A stretch of DNA of 64,000 nt from contig JAFKKV010000014.1 in the NCBI GenBank assembly GCA_017304475.1, positions 415,677-479,676 of the forward strand, given 5' to 3'. Of this stretch, positions 9,549 to 17,404 are shown in pieces. A model generated the notes under the pieces. The model worked only from the letters and a program-made list of their open reading frames with translations, searched no databases and was not told the DNA's origin. The DNA comes from Hyphomicrobiales bacterium. GTDB taxonomy: Bacteria; Pseudomonadota; Alphaproteobacteria; Rhizobiales; Phreatobacteraceae. A program made the translations under genes and the position numbers. Numbering within the stretch: the first letter of the stretch is position 1; each line of letters starts with the position of its first letter.

Positions 9549-10445
9549 TTGTCCAGCATCGCATTCGCCGGCCTCGGCGCCATGGGCCGCCCCATGGCGG
9601 CCAATCTGATCAAGGCCGGCCACCAGCTCCGCGGCTTCGATCTCAATCCGGCGGCGCTCGCCTGGCTCGAGAGCCAGGGTGGCCAATCCTGCCCGAGCGC
9701 CTCGGAGGCGGCCGCGGGCGCCGATGCGCTGGTGCTGATGGTGGTCAATGCCGACCAGGCCGAGGCCGTGCTGTTCGAGGCCGGCGCGCTCGACGCCCTG
9801 AGCCCGCGCGCTCTGGTGATTCTCTGCGCCACCTGTCCGCCGGCCCGCGCCGCGGCGATCGGCGCCCGGGTCGAGGCGAGTCAGCGCCGTTTCATCGACG
9901 CTCCGGTCTCGGGCGGCGTGGTCGGTGCCGAAGCCGGCTCGCTCACCATCATGGCGGCCGCGCCCCAGGCCGACTACGAGGCCGCGGAGCCGCTGCTGAA
10001 GGCCATGGGCTCCAGGCTCTACCATGTCGGCCAGAAGGCCGGCGACGGCGCCATGGTCAAGACCATCAACCAATTGCTCTGCGGCGTGCATATCGCGGCC
10101 GCCGCGGAAGCCCTGGCGCTCGGCGAGCGCGCCGGCCTCGATACCGGCCTGCTGCTCGAGATCTTCGGCTCGAGCGCGGCGGGAAGCTGGATGCTCAACA
10201 ATCGCGGCCCGCGCATGCTGATGGACGATCCGCCGGTCACCTCGGCGGTCGATATTTTCGTCAAGGATCTCGGCATCGTGCTCGATGCCGGCCACTCCAC
10301 CCGCGCGCCCTTGTTCCTGGCCGCCGCCGCCCACCAGCTGTTCCTGGCGGCCTCCGGCATGGGCCTCGGCAAGGCCGACGACGCGCTGGTCATCGAGGCC
10401 TATCGGGCCATGGCGCCCAAGGCCGCCGGGACGCCTCGAGGCTGA
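9549..10445 (+). CDS. NAD(P)-dependent beta-hydroxyacid dehydrogenase (3-hydroxyisobutyrate dehydrogenase family)
   Basis: A 298-aa enzyme with a TTG start 4 bp behind the permease gene. The Rossmann motif GLGAMG is at 8-13, the substrate-binding DAPVSGG at 118-124 and the catalytic lysine at K171 (MVKTINQLL). These mark the 3-hydroxyisobutyrate / tartronate semialdehyde reductase / L-threonate dehydrogenase family. In this position it probably oxidises or reduces the compound imported by the operon or its first breakdown product. The exact reaction is not resolved. The gene is convergent with the MarR gene, with an inverted repeat between the stops. Confidence 0.9.
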   Translation: MSSIAFAGLGAMGRPMAANLIKAGHQLRGFDLNPAALAWLESQGGQSCPSASEAAAGADALVLMVVNADQAEAVLFEAGALDALSPRALVILCATCPPARAAAIGARVEASQRRFIDAPVSGGVVGAEAGSLTIMAAAPQADYEAAEPLLKAMGSRLYHVGQKAGDGAMVKTINQLLCGVHIAAAAEALALGERAGLDTGLLLEIFGSSAAGSWMLNNRGPRMLMDDPPVTSAVDIFVKDLGIVLDAGHSTRAPLFLAAAAHQLFLAASGMGLGKADDALVIEAYRAMAPKAAGTPRG

Positions 10446-10458
10446 GCGCGTCCCGGAA

Positions 10459-10485
10459 CTGGCGGCGCCGGGCCGGCGCCGTCAG
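10459..10485. terminator. Bidirectional stem-loop between convergent genes
   Basis: CTGGCGGCGCC at 10459-10469 pairs, with one mismatch, with GGCGCCGTCAG at 10475-10485 across a 5-nt loop. It lies between the ends of the dehydrogenase and MarR genes and overlaps the MarR stop codon. No clear T-run, so termination efficiency is uncertain. Confidence 0.5.
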
Positions 10486-10985
10486 ACCTCACCCTCGTCA
10501 TCATCGTCGTCGCCGCCCAGATGCTCGTGCGGCTGCAGCGTCTTCTCGATCCGGCGAAGCAATTTCCTGAGCCGTTTCACATCCTTGCTGTCGAGATCGG
10601 CCAGCATCTCGTCCTCGGCGGCGAACCAGAGATCGTCGAGCGCCAGCGCCTTGGCCCGGCCGGCATCGGTGAGACCGACCCGCACCAGCCGCCCGTCGCC
10701 GTCGCTGGTCTTGCGCTCGACCAGCGCCTGGACATGCAGCCGACCAACCGTCTTGGACGCGGTCGGCGGCCTGACGCGCAGCGTCGTGGCGAGATCGCCC
10801 ATGGTCATGTCGCCGGCATCCGCCAGGATCTTCAGCACCTGCTCCTGGCCCGGATAGAGCCCGAGCGTCGTCAATTTGCGAGCGACCAGCGCTCGATGGA
10901 CCCGGGCGGCATGTTGAACATGCGCGCCGATGGTCTTGCGGTAAGGTTCTCGCGTCGGCCGTTCGGCCTCCTTCGCGCGCGTCAT
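10482..10985 (-). CDS. MarR family transcriptional regulator
   Basis: A 167-aa winged-helix repressor-like protein. The DNA-binding domain covers about residues 45-120 (TMGDLATTLRVRPPTASKTVGRL as recognition helix, SDGDGRLVRVGLTDAGR as wing). The C-terminus ends in an acidic tail (GGDDDDDEGEV), unusual for MarR proteins. It is 131 bp upstream of, and on the same strand as, no clear target; the flavodoxin-fold reductase gene lies behind it on the same strand. MarR regulators often control such redox enzymes, but no operator was identified here. Confidence 0.9.
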   Translation of the reverse strand: MTRAKEAERPTREPYRKTIGAHVQHAARVHRALVARKLTTLGLYPGQEQVLKILADAGDMTMGDLATTLRVRPPTASKTVGRLHVQALVERKTSDGDGRLVRVGLTDAGRAKALALDDLWFAAEDEMLADLDSKDVKRLRKLLRRIEKTLQPHEHLGGDDDDDEGEV

Positions 10986-11116
10986 GCCTATCCCCCTGAT
11001 GCGGCACCGGCGAGGGGCTGATGGTCAGCCCTGCGCGGCCTCGTGACAGCCGCAACGTCGCGACCGCCGCATATTCCTCTCGGCAACGTGACAACATCGT
11101 GACCAAGGCAGCCGGC

Positions 11117-11698
11117 TCACAAGCCGGCGATCCGATCGCGGACCCTGGCGAGGAAGGCGGCGCGGGTTTCCGGCGTCGAGCGGTTCATGTCGTAATGGGC
11201 GAGATAGCTCACCGCCGATGTCGTGCGGGTGACGCCGCGGAGCGACCGCGTGCAGAATTTGCGCGGCGGATTGCCGAGCAGGAAGGCCTTGATCCAGGTC
11301 GCGCCATAGGTGGTGACCACGGCCACCTTCTTGATATTGGTGAGCTGGCCGCGCGCCTTGCCGTCGACCATGCCGAACGACACGCCGGGCAGGAAGACCC
11401 GGTCGAGAAAGCCCTTGAGCATGGCCGGCAGGCCGAAATTCCACACCGGGAAGACCAGCACCAGGGCCTCGGCCGCGCGCAGCCTTTCGACATAACCGCT
11501 GACCGGCAGGATATTGCTTTCCAGGTCATGATAGCCGGCGCGTTCGGCGCGCGTCAGGACCGGATCGAAACCCTCGGCATAGAGATCGCAGTCGTCGACC
11601 TCATGGCCCTTGGCGGTGAGCGTCTCGACCACGGCGCGATGCAGGGCGGCGCCGTAGCTTTCCGGATTGGGGTGGCAGTAGAGCACGAGAACTTTCAT
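11117..11698 (-). CDS. NAD(P)H-dependent flavodoxin-fold oxidoreductase (quinone reductase-like)
   Basis: A 193-aa protein of the flavodoxin_2 family (MdaB/KefF/NQO type). It opens with the beta1-phosphate loop MKVLVLYCHPNPESYGAAL, and PVWNFGLPAMLKGFLDRVF (about 100-118) is the hallmark FMN-binding segment. It is predicted to be a cytoplasmic FMN enzyme that reduces quinones or electrophiles by two electrons. It stands alone between a MarR gene and an FAD oxidase gene on the same strand. Physiological substrate unknown. Confidence 0.9.
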   Translation of the reverse strand: MKVLVLYCHPNPESYGAALHRAVVETLTAKGHEVDDCDLYAEGFDPVLTRAERAGYHDLESNILPVSGYVERLRAAEALVLVFPVWNFGLPAMLKGFLDRVFLPGVSFGMVDGKARGQLTNIKKVAVVTTYGATWIKAFLLGNPPRKFCTRSLRGVTRTTSAVSYLAHYDMNRSTPETRAAFLARVRDRIAGL

Positions 11699-11787
11699 GG
11701 AGCATCCGCGGCGCGATTCGGCACATCCCCATGATCGTCGCCGGCGTGGCGTTTCGCTACCGCCCGCCGCCGCTCATACCGGGCATT

Positions 11788-13206
11788 TCACTCGGCGACA
11801 CCGGCCTCGGCCAGGCTCTTGAACAGGAAATGCTTGCCCGAGCGGTAATCGTAGCTCGGATCCTCCCAGGCGATCATCTTGCCGGGATTGAGCAGGCCCT
11901 TGGGATCGGCCTCCTTCTTGAAGGCGAGCTGGACCTCGTCGGTCTGCTTCATGCCGCCTTCCTCCAGCGTGTAGCGATGCGGATTGAACACCGGCGCGCC
12001 CATCTCCTCGTGAATGGCGACGATCTCGTCGAGCCGTTCCTCGGTGGTGAAGCGCACCATGGGCAGGCCGAAACAGGTCACTTTGCCGTCGAAACGAACG
12101 AATTCGAGGTGGCCGATCACCTCGTCGCCGAACCGCTCCTGCAACTTGCTGGCGAGCGCCACCTGGTCGGGGAACGGATAGAGCGTCTGCAGATAGGTGA
12201 TTGCCGGGTCGATGCGCAGCGCCCTGAGCGTGGTGTGGTTCCAGGTCAGCTCGAAACCCGGCGGCAGGCGCTTCCGGTCGTCCTCGCCGATCTTGTCGGA
12301 GCGGAACATCACCTCGGCGCGGGCCCGGCCGGCGAGGGCGAGCGTCGCATCGACGGCGAAATCGGCGATCATCGCGATCACCACATGGCTGTCGTGGTGG
12401 AGATATTGCTGGTGGCGCAGGAAATAGCTGTGCGGCGCCGGCGCTGCGACCACCGAGATGTTTTTCTTGGCGATGCCGTCCTGCTCGCCCAGCGCATTGG
12501 CGAAACCGGCGGCGCGCTCGAACGTATCGAAGCCGAAGATCAGGTCGACCCAGGGATAGGCGGGCCCGAGCGGCATCTCGACCTCGGTGATGATGCCGTT
12601 GGTGCCATAGGCATGCGCCACCTTGTTGAGGTCGTCGCCCGCGATCTCCAGCACGCGCGGCTCGGCCTCCATGGTCACGACCTTGAGCCGGATCACATTG
12701 CCGGCGTCACGCAGGCCACCCCAGGTGATCGAGCCGACGCCGCCCGATCCCCCGGCGATGAAACCGCCGACGGAGGCGGTCGCATAGGTCGAGGGATGCA
12801 TGCGGATTTCCTGGGACTGGCCGCGTGCCAGCTTGTCGATATCGGCGATGACGGCACCGGCCTCGGCGACGAAACGCCCCGGCTGCACGGCGATCACCGT
12901 GTTGAGCCCGGACATGTCGAGCACGATGCCGCCGGACAGCGGCATGGCCTGGCCGTAATTGCCGGTGCCGGTGCCGCGCGGCGTCACCGGAATGCCCATT
13001 TCGTAAGCCGCCGCCAGGCTGCGCACGACCTCCGCCTCGTTCGCCGGCGACACGATGATATCGCCGACCACATGGTCGAGCTGCCGCTTCAGGGTCGGCG
13101 AGTACCAGTAGAAGTCGCGGCTCTTCTGCTTCACCAGCGCCGGGTTTTCTTCGGTCTTGATGCCGCCCAGGCGATCCTTCAGCCCGGCGATGTCGTAGGT
13201 CGTCAT
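11788..13206 (-). CDS. FAD-binding oxidase (PCMH-type, GlcD/lactate dehydrogenase-like)
   Basis: A 472-aa flavoprotein. The FAD-binding 4 domain covers about residues 45-225, with the pyrophosphate-binding stretch TPRGTGTGNYGQAMPLSGG near 78-96. A C-terminal FAD-oxidase substrate domain follows. The ATG at 13206 is 4 bp after the amidohydrolase stop, which argues for a two-gene operon (amidohydrolase then oxidase). The frame is open upstream into the amidohydrolase gene but is an overlap shadow there. Probably oxidises a 2-hydroxyacid or similar product; the pathway is not identified. Confidence 0.88.
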   Translation of the reverse strand: MTTYDIAGLKDRLGGIKTEENPALVKQKSRDFYWYSPTLKRQLDHVVGDIIVSPANEAEVVRSLAAAYEMGIPVTPRGTGTGNYGQAMPLSGGIVLDMSGLNTVIAVQPGRFVAEAGAVIADIDKLARGQSQEIRMHPSTYATASVGGFIAGGSGGVGSITWGGLRDAGNVIRLKVVTMEAEPRVLEIAGDDLNKVAHAYGTNGIITEVEMPLGPAYPWVDLIFGFDTFERAAGFANALGEQDGIAKKNISVVAAPAPHSYFLRHQQYLHHDSHVVIAMIADFAVDATLALAGRARAEVMFRSDKIGEDDRKRLPPGFELTWNHTTLRALRIDPAITYLQTLYPFPDQVALASKLQERFGDEVIGHLEFVRFDGKVTCFGLPMVRFTTEERLDEIVAIHEEMGAPVFNPHRYTLEEGGMKQTDEVQLAFKKEADPKGLLNPGKMIAWEDPSYDYRSGKHFLFKSLAEAGVAE

Positions 13207-13210
13207 GAGA

Positions 13211-14530
13211 TCAACTCCACAGCACGTCGAGGTCGCGATAATCCGGCAGCGTCGTATCGATGGCCCGGCCGGCCCGCAGCACAGTGCGGTCCGACTGCGG
13301 CCGCGCCAAGAGCTCGGTCCAGGTCCGGCCGCGGAACAGCACGAGATCGGCCGCAAGGCCGGCGCCGATCATCCCCCGGCCGGAAAACCCGCAAGCCTCG
13401 GCCGGGGTTCCCGTGACGCTGAGCGGCCAGTCGCCGACCGGATGGTCGAAATGCAGGATGCGGGTCGCCGCCCGGTAGACCTCCAGCACGTCGAGGTCGC
13501 CATAGGCGTAGAAGGGGTCGCGGGTATTGTCGGAGGCGACCATGACCGGCGTGCCGCGCTCCTTCATCTCGTGCAGCAGCGTAACCCCGCGCCGGCGCGG
13601 CGTGCGCCCGAGGCTGCGGTCCTGCAGGTACATGTTGCACATCGGCAGCGACACCACGGCGATGCCGGCCTTGGCGACCAGGTCCAGCGTGTGCCGGGCC
13701 TCGTCGTCGGCCTGGGTCGACAGCGAGCAGCAATGGCCGACCACGATCCGGCCATTGCCGTTTTCGGCCCAGCCGAAATGCAATGCGGCCTCGGCGATCA
13801 GGCGCAGCGAATGGGCGCCCGGATCGAGTGTCTCGTCGACATGGAAGTCGAGCCTGAAGCCCTGGGCAAGCGCCGTGGAGAACAGCTGCGTCAGCCCCTC
13901 CGGCAAATTCGGCGACATATAGGTGACCGCGCCGAGCCCGCCGCCGAAACGCTTCAGCGCGCCGGTGATCTTGTCGAGATAGCCGTCCTCCACCACCACG
14001 TCGATGCCGCAGAGCGAGGAGGCCTGCAGATCGATTCGGCCCTGCCATTCCGAACGGAGCTCGGCGAAGAGCGGCCAGGAAATGTCGATCTGGGCGGGCA
14101 GCGAATCGATATGGGTGCGAATCGCCGCCGTGCCGTGGGCATAAGCCGCCTTCAGCGCGAAATTCATCCGCGTGCGCACGTCGTTCGCCGACCAGTGGGC
14201 CGCCCGGTCGGCCGCCACCGCGGCGAGTGCGCCGGGAAAGGTGCCGTCCGGATTGGCGGCGCGCGGCCAGATATGGCCCTTGTCGAGATGGGTATGGCTG
14301 TCGACGAAACAGGGAAACACCATGGACCGGTCGAGATCGACCGCGGCGACCTCGGTGGCGCCCGGCGCGGTGACCGCTTCGATCCGGCCATCGGCGATGA
14401 CGATATCGGCGCCAACCAGCCCGTCGCCATCAGCGGGCGCGACGCCGCCGTGAACCAGCGCCGCCGGTACCGTCGCATTGGCCAGGCGATAGCGGCCGTC
14501 GTCGGGAAGGCGTACAAATCCATGGCCCAT
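13211..14530 (-). CDS. Cytosine deaminase-like amidohydrolase
   Basis: A 439-aa metal-dependent hydrolase. Motifs in order are CFVDSHTHLDKGHI (first two metal histidines), FHVDETLDPG (histidine plus acid), VGHCCSLS (histidine) and VASDNTRDPF (metal aspartate). This set is that of the CodA/AtzB-like deaminase branch. The ATG at 14530 follows a GGAGACC element. It probably deaminates a pyrimidine, triazine-like or creatinine-like ring, but the substrate cannot be told. It sits 4 bp upstream of the FAD oxidase gene on the same strand, so the two may act in sequence. Confidence 0.88.
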   Translation of the reverse strand: MGHGFVRLPDDGRYRLANATVPAALVHGGVAPADGDGLVGADIVIADGRIEAVTAPGATEVAAVDLDRSMVFPCFVDSHTHLDKGHIWPRAANPDGTFPGALAAVAADRAAHWSANDVRTRMNFALKAAYAHGTAAIRTHIDSLPAQIDISWPLFAELRSEWQGRIDLQASSLCGIDVVVEDGYLDKITGALKRFGGGLGAVTYMSPNLPEGLTQLFSTALAQGFRLDFHVDETLDPGAHSLRLIAEAALHFGWAENGNGRIVVGHCCSLSTQADDEARHTLDLVAKAGIAVVSLPMCNMYLQDRSLGRTPRRRGVTLLHEMKERGTPVMVASDNTRDPFYAYGDLDVLEVYRAATRILHFDHPVGDWPLSVTGTPAEACGFSGRGMIGAGLAADLVLFRGRTWTELLARPQSDRTVLRAGRAIDTTLPDYRDLDVLWS

Positions 14531-14829
14531 CGTGGTCTCCTGCGCGCATGCCCTTTGCGTGGCCCGGTCCGGGCGCTGCAATAGACCACGAGGGCCGCGC
14601 GGGATGCCAGTGCCGCTAGGGGATGACGATGCCGCACCGCGCCGGCCCTGGGCCCGTGGCGCGAGGTTTTCCGGGCTTTCTGCGCACCGGCCGCTCCAGG
14701 AAAACCGCCGGAGAAATCCACAAGATCGCGACGCCGCGAAAAAAGTGTCACGGGACCATTGCAATCCTCGGCGTCCTTTGGCATAGAACCGCCCTCTTCG
14801 ATGCTTCGGCGGTCGAGAGACAAGTTGAT

Positions 14830-14904
14830 GCGGGAGTAGCTCAGGGGTAGAGCACAACCTTGCCAAGGTTGGGGTCGAGGGTTCGAATCCCTTCTCCCGC
14901 TCCA
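14830..14904 (+). tRNA. tRNA-Gly(GCC), CCA encoded, island integration site
   Basis: A 75-nt tRNA with acceptor stem GCGGGAG/CTCCCGC, D-arm, anticodon stem CAACC/GGTTG, anticodon GCC at 14862-14864, T-arm and a genome-encoded CCA at 14902-14904. The 3' part, from the last base pairs of the anticodon stem onward (14858), is repeated exactly at 32258, 17,400 bp away. The integrase therefore used the anticodon-loop region, and the tRNA has been rebuilt by the element. Confidence 0.97.
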
Positions 14905-14947
14905 ATTTGTCTCTTCATAGCCGCCGCCCGAACTTCCGGAGAATTCC
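14858..14947 (+). repeat. attL: left 90-bp direct repeat of the island
   Basis: These 90 bases, from the tRNA-Gly anticodon stem to 2 bp before the 65-aa gene, are identical to 32258-32347. Homology then continues imperfectly to about 15280. As the intact tRNA lies here, everything to the right of the crossover at this end should have come with the element. Confidence 0.95.
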
Positions 14948-14948
14948 C

Positions 14949-15146
14949 ATGACATTCGGATCCGTGAAGTCGTTCATGCGGGCTATCGACATCGATTTCC
15001 TGCGTGTCGACGGCGCCGCTGAAACCGCCCGTTTCTTCGTGCCGAACCCCGGCCGCCGCATCGAGATCGCGCCGCGCGGCGTCACCGTGACCCGCCGCAC
15101 CGTCAAGCCGCGCACCCGCGTCAAGCGCTTCATCCGCATTTCCTGA
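14949..15146 (+). CDS. Conserved 65-aa hypothetical protein, copy 1 (element side)
   Basis: A small basic protein (MTFGSVKSFMRAIDIDFLRV at the start; Arg-rich end RRTVKPR.RVKRFIRIS) with GGAG ahead of the ATG. No signal or membrane segment; family not recognised. It sits directly after tRNA-Gly and is probably cotranscribed with it. A second copy at 32349-32546 differs by 8 bases (5 synonymous changes, plus Gly4/Ala and a Thr/Ser near the C-terminus). The predominance of silent changes shows that it is a real, selected protein. By the logic of tRNA integration this copy arrived with the island. Confidence 0.75.
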   Translation: MTFGSVKSFMRAIDIDFLRVDGAAETARFFVPNPGRRIEIAPRGVTVTRRTVKPRTRVKRFIRIS

Positions 15147-15209
15147 AGCGGATTTCGGCGGGGCTGAAGCCCTCCTCTCGATAGTACCGAAATACCACAC
15201 AACCGCCGT

Positions 15210-15227
15210 GGTTACATCGCGGTTACA
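15210..15227. promoter_or_regulatory. Candidate integrase arm-type site, left end
   Basis: GGTTACATCGCGGTTACA holds two GGTTAC units 11 bp apart. A 16/18 match (GGTTACAGCGCGGTTACG) lies at 32090-32107 inside the other end of the island. The equivalent place in the chromosomal copy of the flanking repeat lacks the first unit. Paired, helically phased repeats inside both ends fit integrase arm-binding sites. Confidence 0.4.
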
Positions 15228-15285
15228 AGCTCCGTCGCGACTGCCTTTATGAAGTCGTGGTGTCGAGCCCATTCGCACCCGTGGA

Positions 15286-15603
15286 TCAGGATGCGCTCCG
15301 TTCAGCTTCCCGCATCAGCTCATAGGGATCGACCAAGATCGCGCGACTGAACTCAATCAGCTCAGCTGCATCGAGACGCCGCTCCCCCAATTCAACTTTC
15401 GATACGAAGGTCTGCCGCTGGCCAACGCGCTTGCCCAGCTCGGTCTGTGTGATGCCGGCATCCTTCCGAGCCTGAACCAGAAGCTCGATCATTCGCCGAT
15501 AGAGTTCTGAGCGGATGGACGTCAAAGCAGGCGCGCCGGTTGGAAGACCAGCGCACCAAAGAAACCCGAATTCAGAGTACCCCAAAATCGGGTATTCCGA
15601 CAT
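15286..15603 (-). CDS. XRE family helix-turn-helix regulator
   Basis: A small DNA-binding protein, 105 aa from the ATG at 15603. The HTH covers the second half: ARKDAGITQTELGKRVGQRQ and TFVSKVELGERRLDAAELIE. The first 25-30 residues look noncoding, and a palindrome that could be its own operator (15578-15594) would lie within them. The true start may therefore be a TTG at 15525 (79 aa) or the ATG at 15492. It is divergent from the unknown 238-aa gene and probably controls it. It could also act as the regulator of the element. Confidence 0.75.
   Translation of the reverse strand: MSEYPILGYSEFGFLWCAGLPTGAPALTSIRSELYRRMIELLVQARKDAGITQTELGKRVGQRQTFVSKVELGERRLDAAELIEFSRAILVDPYELMREAERSAS
15578..15594. 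promoter_or_regulatory. Candidate operator between XRE gene and the 238-aa gene
   Basis: TACCCCAAAATCGGGTA is an inverted repeat (TACCC/GGGTA, 7-bp spacer) in the divergent control region. An overlapping pair ACCCGA (15564-15569) / TCGGGT (15588-15593) adds further symmetry. A small XRE regulator encoded alongside is the likely ligand; this is inference. Confidence 0.4.
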
Positions 15604-15638
15604 GCTGTCCCGATCAGGCGGTTTGATTCGGGGCGGCG

Positions 15639-16355
15639 ATGAAGGAGCAGTATGTCGGGGACATCAACGATTACCGGAAGTACGCGCTTCTAAGGGCGCT
15701 GTCCGCCAAAGGCCAAGTCCGTGTCGGCGTCTGTTGGATGCTCACACCACCCGACGGACGACCCGATGGAAACAAGCTCAGCTATCTCCGACAGCCCCAA
15801 CGCTACCGGCTCCATGATCCCGAATTATTCGACATTCTTGTAGGCGCCGGTGCCGAGCCCGATCGGCGGCGATTGAGCGCGATTGAGGAAAGCGGCGTCA
15901 TCCGGAACGCCCACTACTTCAATGCGATCCTCTCCGACACGGCGATCGAGCGGGCTCGCTTCATAAGCGAATGTCGCCGCGAATTCGCCGATACCGACCT
16001 CGTTTTCTTTGACCCCGACAACGGCATCGAGATCGCTTCACTGCCCAAGGGGCGGAAGAACTCATCGAAATACGTCTATCTGGACGAGATCGGCACCTTC
16101 TATGCGACGGGCAAGTCGGTGCTCGTTTATCAGCATTTCCCAAGGATCGAGCGCGAGCAATTCATCGCAAGCTGCGCTCACGGGCTGCGTTCAGTGGCTC
16201 ACGACGCCCACATCTGGGCCTATCGCACGAAGCACGTGGTGTTCCTGGCGCTGATCAACCCCGCCGCAGGCCCGGCAACTGAGGCTGCCGCACGGCACGC
16301 GGCTTCCGCCTGGCACCCCGACTTCATCTGGGGCAAGCGACTTTCCGCACCCTGA
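15639..16355 (+). CDS. Uncharacterised 238-aa protein of accessory regions
   Basis: No function recognised. The N-terminus MKEQYVGDINDYRKYALLRA belongs to a type of hypothetical protein seen scattered through mobile regions. Conserved-looking patches are LVFFDPDNGIE (121-131), KYVYLDEI (144-151) and VLVYQHFPRIEREQF (161-175). The DPDNG motif between predicted strands looks like an active or nucleotide-binding site in an alpha/beta fold. No membrane segment or signal. GGAG overlaps the start region (GATGAAGGAGCAG). The divergent XRE gene probably regulates it. A toxin or defence effector is possible but unproven. Confidence 0.8.
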   Translation: MKEQYVGDINDYRKYALLRALSAKGQVRVGVCWMLTPPDGRPDGNKLSYLRQPQRYRLHDPELFDILVGAGAEPDRRRLSAIEESGVIRNAHYFNAILSDTAIERARFISECRREFADTDLVFFDPDNGIEIASLPKGRKNSSKYVYLDEIGTFYATGKSVLVYQHFPRIEREQFIASCAHGLRSVAHDAHIWAYRTKHVVFLALINPAAGPATEAAARHAASAWHPDFIWGKRLSAP

Positions 16356-16463
16356 TCGCGGCACGGAAAACGCAGTTAGGCCAAGGGGATATCCGTGTTC
16401 CGCCAATAATTGTTGTGCCCGTTTCTGCGTGTTTTGGTCCGAGACCGTCAATGGAGGGAACGA

Positions 16464-16820
16464 ATGACGTCGATCAGATTCTGTCTTCTAGGCCTTGCAG
16501 CCTTCGCGCTGTCGGCCTGCCAGACCGCCGAGCAAGCGGCAAGCCGCAACGTTCAAAGCGTTTGCGCCCAAAACGGGTACGGCCCTGGAACGCAGCATCA
16601 CGATTATTGCGTCCTCTCGCTGACGCCCTATGCGATGCAACTTGAACAGCAGCGCCGCGCGGCGCTGATCGCGAACGGGGTCGCGCTGATCGCAGCGAGC
16701 CGGCAGCAGGCTCCCACCCCGGCCGGAGCCACGACCATCGATCCGCCGCGCAACAATCTGGAGAACCGGCCGATCTGGTGCATGCGGAGCAATATCGGCA
16801 ACAATATCGTCTGCAATTGA
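16464..16820 (+). CDS. Small putative lipoprotein
   Basis: A 118-aa secreted protein. MTSIRFCLLGLAAFALSAC is a lipoprotein signal, with the lipobox LSAC and acylated Cys19. The ATG at 16464 follows GGAGGGAACG. The mature part has two Cys before the middle (VCAQNG, HDYCVLS) and two near the end (IWCMRSN, NNIVCN), suggesting two disulfides, plus a hydrophobic helix at about 65-80. Function unknown. It is one of the few plus-strand genes of the island and may be cargo that modifies the envelope. Confidence 0.7.
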   Translation: MTSIRFCLLGLAAFALSACQTAEQAASRNVQSVCAQNGYGPGTQHHDYCVLSLTPYAMQLEQQRRAALIANGVALIAASRQQAPTPAGATTIDPPRNNLENRPIWCMRSNIGNNIVCN

Positions 16821-17022
16821 GCGCCGGCGTATCCAAGCATATGCCGTTCGGGGTCTTCGCGGTCCCCGGACGGGTCCCCCCAGCAATGGCATTGAATTCG
16901 AAGTGGGGGGAGGTCTTGCAATACGGCGCCGAAAGACGGGAGGCTGCGCAAGGCTGAAACGCCAGGCAGGCGGCGGCGCCCGCCGTCGCCAGAGGCGCCC
17001 GACCACCGAGGTGGTGGCGCGA

Positions 17023-17211
17023 TCAGCTCGGATCGAAGCAGATGTGAACGTCGGTCTCGCAGACGCCGAACTCTTCAATCGCCCATTCAATGTCGACGAC
17101 TTCAAGCTCCATCAGATCGGCCGCCCGTTCGATCGGCATTTCGGCCTCGATGTCGGTGCGCTTGTCCCTCAGAATGACACCCATTTCGACAGTCCTCCGC
17201 GATCGTTTCAT
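17023..17211 (-). CDS. Possible 62-aa acidic protein downstream of the integrase
   Basis: The frame starts at ATG 17211 (MKRSRRTVEMGVILRDKRTD), with an alternative ATG ten codons in. The middle is acidic and helix-forming (IERAADLMELEVVDIEWAIE). No family is recognised. It lies 193 bp beyond the integrase stop on the same strand. Size and place would suit a small element-encoded regulator, but coding status is uncertain. Confidence 0.35.
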   Translation of the reverse strand: MKRSRRTVEMGVILRDKRTDIEAEMPIERAADLMELEVVDIEWAIEEFGVCETDVHICFDPS

Positions 17212-17404
17212 TCGATCACGGCGAAAGGCGCCGCATAATTTATCGGCTCGCAGAGTGACATTGCACCGGAATCAAGGTCACCGGCCTGGCGGCGGGCGCA
17301 CGGGGACGGCCACAGTGCCGGCCGGCTATGGTGGCCCGTGCCGGTGCCACAGCGGGCGCCGGCGTATGACCGGCGCGGCGGGACGGGGCCCATAGGCACC
17401 CGCA

